Assembly: GCA_003008705.1 (NCBI GenBank)
Contig: PDUO01000060.1
Span: 247,996 to 258,173 of the forward strand
Reading direction: 5' to 3'
Source: Pezicula radicicola
Lineage: Eukaryota > Ascomycota > Leotiomycetes > Helotiales > Dermateaceae
Length of the DNA: 10,178 bases
Position 1 is the stretch's first letter. Each line of letters starts with the position of its first letter. A program made the translations under genes and the position numbers. The notes under the pieces are model-generated. The model was not told the origin of the DNA and did not search any database. It saw nothing but the letters and a program-made list of their open reading frames with translations. Shown one piece after another: positions 7,170 to 10,178 of this stretch.

Positions 7170-7253
7170 ATGGGCGACAACAAAGTCATCCTCTTCGACC
7201 TTCCCAGCAAAGGCAAGAGCCACTGCTGGTCTTTGAATCCCTGGAAATTCTAG
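7170..7253 (+). pseudogene. 5' fragment of a glutathione S-transferase-like gene
   Basis: The ATG at 7170 opens 27 codons containing ILFDLPSKGKSHCWSLNPWK. This resembles the N-terminal beta strand and following loop of fungal GST-like proteins, which begin with an ILFDLPSK...CWSLNPWKTR pattern. Such enzymes conjugate glutathione to electrophiles in the cytosol. Only the very start of the thioredoxin-like domain is present. After WK the sequence changes at once to gypsy DNA, giving one foreign codon and a TAG at 7251-7253. Family members are usually over 200 residues, so about nine-tenths is missing. The remaining bases look unmutated, with CA and TG intact and no stop codon before the junction. 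It cannot make a working enzyme. The assignment comes from a short motif but is distinctive. Confidence 0.75.
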
Positions 7254-9620
7254 AAATATAAATTATTAATCTTAGTATATATAGATTCTCTTTCTTTATA
7301 ACTAGTCTTATTATAGGCCTTTTTAATAATATTATATTATTATATAAGAGAGTTAATAAACCTTTATTTAGGTTTATTCTTATTCTTTTAAATCTATAGT
7401 ATTTTCTTTTTAACTTTAAACCTTATTATATATCTTCTAAAGGTAATTTATTCTTTATTTAAGATTTTAGTAAATCTCTTTAATATTATAAGAAAATATA
7501 TAATTTTCTTAGACTTAAGTAAATATATCTTATTAATAATCTCTTTAAAATCTTCTTTAAATCTTATTCTATCTTTATTAATAGATATAATCTAAAGTAT
7601 ATTTAACTTAGTAATAATAAAGTTATTAATATTATTTTTATCTTTAGAATTATTAAAGTCTAATACTAATCTTCTTAAAAGTATATTAATAACTTTATTT
7701 TTCTTTCTTATAATATATATAATAATAAAGTTAAAAAATCTAATCTATATAATTTATCTTATTAATATTACTCTAGATAAATTAAATATAGTCTTATTAA
7801 ATTAAATAACTAGAATATTTATATTAATCTTAAGTATAAAGTAAACTTTATATAAATATAAATAAACTTTCTTAAATATCTTAAAAACTCTATAGTATTC
7901 TCTTTTTATAGTATTATAGTTTAATTTAATTTAATTTTATATTTTAGATTTATATCTACTTAGATACTACTTTCTATCTTTATTTATTTATAAGAGAATT
8001 CCTCTCTAATCTATAAGACTTATATTAACTATAATATAAATAATACTTATATTTAGAAAATATTTAATTTTTATTAAATATAGAGATTTAATTAAGATCT
8101 TCTTTAAAGCTTATATTATAGTCTCTTAATCTTTTCCTTATTTAAATTTAATATCTTTCTTAAGAAGATAATATAAAGGTATTATAACTTATATAAAATA
8201 CTTAATCTAGATTCTATAATATATATATAAGTCTAGAAAGATATAAATTTCTTTAATATTCTTATAATCTTTTTATCTTAAGATTTTTATAATCTTATTT
8301 TCTATTAAAGTTCTACTTTATAGTTTATACTTATATTCTATAATATTAGCTTCTAGTATATAGATCTCTAATTTAGGTCTAATTATTAGTCTAACTCTCT
8401 TAAACCTAAGTAGAGTCTTATTAAGGTTCTAGATATATTTAAGAATATATTTTTAAATTCTAGGAATTACTTCCTTATTATTATAGTTCTTAGTTAATCC
8501 CTTAACTCTAATATTATTAATAAATAGTATTATAATATCTAGTATTAAACCTTAAAGAACCTTTATTATAATCTAAATAAACTATATAATAGAGTTAGTT
8601 ACTCTTTAAACTAAAGTTATATATTTAAGAAGTTTATAACCTTTAAAAAAGAATACTATAAGATCTCTACTCTCTTTTATTAATAGAACTTAATTATATC
8701 TAAAAAATAAATTAATTAATAAAATTATTTTTATTTTATAGAATTCTTTAATAAAAGTATTAGATAAAGAAGATAGATTAATATCTCTAATTATAATCTT
8801 ATTATATCTTATTATAGTTTTAATAAGTTAATATTTATTTAGTTTTTTCTTTTTAATTAAAAACTATTAATTTTAGTAAGATTTATAGTTATATTTAAAT
8901 AATTTATTTATTCTTTAAATATTTATAATATTAATAATAATATTAAATAAAACTTTAATAATTAAGTAGTTTATTATTTATTAAGCTTTATAAGATATAG
9001 TTTAAATAATTTATAGTTTAGTTATTAATAGTCTTAACTAACTTATCTTATAGAAGTTAAAAAATAAAACTACTTCTCTATTATAAAGTATTTTAATTAA
9101 AACTTCCTTCTCTTTAGATATAATCCTATCTTTAATATTAAGGTTCTTTATCTATTTAGATATAAATCTTATTCCTCTTATAAATAATATATATCTTAGC
9201 TTAAACTAATTATTATACTTTCCTTTCTTATCTAGTTATATTTTATCTTCTATAATAACCTTCTTTTAGTTTTTAATTCTATTTAGTTTTAAACTATTTA
9301 ACTCTCTAAAGTTTATTAGATTTTTCTTATTTACTTTTTATTTATATATTATTAATATATATTAGTAATTTAATAAAAAATCTCTTTTTATTTAAAATAT
9401 TAATAATAAACTACTATAATAATTAATTACTAGTCTTATTTTTATATCTTTTTTTATAATTTCTATAATACTATAAAGTTTAAAATAAATAGATCTTAAT
9501 AATAAGAGTAGTTTCTTAATATCTAAATAAGATCTAATTAGAATTATATATTTATTATTATTAAATTCCTATTTAGTTCTAGATATTATTCTTTCCTCTT
9601 ATAACTTTATTTTATAAGTT
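7251..9620 (-). pseudogene. gypsy pol polyprotein (RT, RNase H, integrase start), RIP-inactivated
   Basis: The polyprotein would copy element RNA to DNA and integrate it. One minus-strand frame (codons starting at positions such as 8524) runs from about 9550 to 7251 with RIP-type stops and no frameshift noticed. In order: EKEVLIKILYNREVVLFFNF near 9100, the RT leader; FLIKKKK (about 8863-8843); RDINLSSLSNTF from 8788, matching the family's RDA.LPP; SRD.IVFFF; V*GLILDIIILFINNIRVKG (8560-8498), whose FINNI is the RT FIDDI active site with both Asp turned to Asn by G-to-A; FLDLYIYYR (8239-8213) and KKDIKFK*GKD, the RT-RNase H link; VNISLID*RGILL from 8029, the RNase H start with Asp changed to Asn at 8026-8024; LSRVILIR*II*IRFFNF near 7770; and ERESIYTKINNLYF* (about 7290-7250), the integrase HHCC zone, where the frame meets the breakpoint. 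Confidence 0.88.
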
Positions 9621-10178
9621 TATTCTAGTTTATTACTTAGAGATTACTTAATATTATCCTTTACTTTCTTCTCTAGAGTTAGATTAGAAACCCTTAGAGT
9701 TTAAATTAATATTAATTTAAATCTAGTTAAATTCTTTTTAGATATATTTTTATTAGACTATATACTTAACTTTAGACTAGTATTTAGTTTTCTATTAGTT
9801 CTTATTTAAGAACTTTATAGAGTTTTATTAATATAATTCTTAAAATAGGAATAACTATCTTATTTATATTATTATTATTAGTAATCTAGAGTTAATAATT
9901 CTTCTTTATCTCTTATTCTAAAGTAACTCTTATCTTAGTTATAAAAGACTATTCTAGTATAAGTAAGTAATATAATTAAGGTATAATATAAATATAGAGA
10001 ATTATTATAATACCTTTAATCTAAACTTTTATATTTTTATATATCTTAAGAATACTTTAATAATTTCTATTATAATTAATTATAGTTATATTAGACTTTC
10101 TTAAAATAATAAGTTTATATTATTCTTAAACTTTTTATATTATAATATTTATCTTTATATCTATATCTTCTAACTCTT
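9621..10178 (-). other. upstream part of the gypsy element, unresolved
   Basis: The RIP composition is the same and the block continues to the window end. Low-stop minus-strand stretches exist (for example near 10177-9850), but I could not tie them to protease or gag motifs. No DSG-type protease active site or CCHC zinc knuckle could be pointed to. A reading-frame shift relative to pol is possible. Confidence 0.5.

Larger units (their letters stand above)
7251..10178 (-). mobile_element. Ty3/gypsy retrotransposon, partial, saturated by RIP
   Basis: The whole block reads as a minus-strand gypsy element entering from beyond the window end and cut off within the integrase at 7250. I found no CA, TG or CG dinucleotide in it, an extreme RIP signature. 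No LTR, primer-binding site or polypurine tract is present, so neither true end is in view. The left edge is a break next to the GST fragment, not a normal insertion end. From about 9620 to 10178 the protein could not be assigned; by position it should be protease and/or gag. Confidence 0.85.

Noticed and set aside
7254..8000. Plus-strand low-stop stretches rich in Leu, Ile and Phe
   Set aside because: They are shadows of the minus-strand gypsy pol frame, which carries the recognisable RT and RNase H motifs.
1..10178. Mitochondrial origin, because of very high AT content
   Set aside because: The AT bias comes with near absence of CA/TG, dead transposons with spliceosomal introns and a nuclear-type GST gene start. 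These point to RIP in nuclear DNA.

Overview
The window looks like nuclear DNA of a filamentous ascomycete (Pezizomycotina), in an AT-rich, repeat-filled stretch damaged by repeat-induced point mutation (RIP, C-to-T on either strand, mainly at CpA). In positions 1-5953 the dinucleotides CA and TG are rare. In about 7251-10178 I saw none. Coding frames in both blocks are broken almost only by TAA/TAG codons of the kind made from CAA, CAG or TGG. A block of about 1.3 kb (5954-7250) has normal base composition and sits like an island between them.

Layout: (1) 1 to about 4500 is a DNA transposon with long terminal inverted repeats (about 1-270 and 4214-4500). Its plus-strand gene (about 2042-4284) is a RIP-killed piggyBac-type transposase. 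I recognised it from degenerate DDE-domain motifs read across three frames; two of the frame changes are explained by good GT-AG introns. (2) The 2 kb before the transposase is non-coding and made of direct and inverted repeats. Part of it is related to element (4). (3) 4501-4844 is a RIP-affected spacer with five copies of a 13-bp repeat. (4) About 4845-5953 is a 1.1-kb non-coding element with short inverted ends (MITE-like). (5) 5954-7169 is unmutated DNA with no convincing gene. Its last part looks like the promoter and 5' leader of (6). (6) 7170-7250 is the first 27 codons of a fungal glutathione S-transferase-like gene, cut off abruptly. (7) 7251-10178 is the minus-strand pol region of a Ty3/gypsy retrotransposon, saturated with RIP, running past the window end. 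Reverse transcriptase, RNase H and the start of the integrase zinc-binding region are recognisable.

Nothing here appears able to make a functional protein. The window is best read as a record of events: transposon insertions and nesting, heavy RIP, and a rearrangement joining a truncated host gene to a truncated retroelement. I found no new functional system. The most unusual parts are the sharp GST/gypsy junction, the sharp RIP boundary at the MITE end, and the repeat family shared between the piggyBac 5' region and the MITE.
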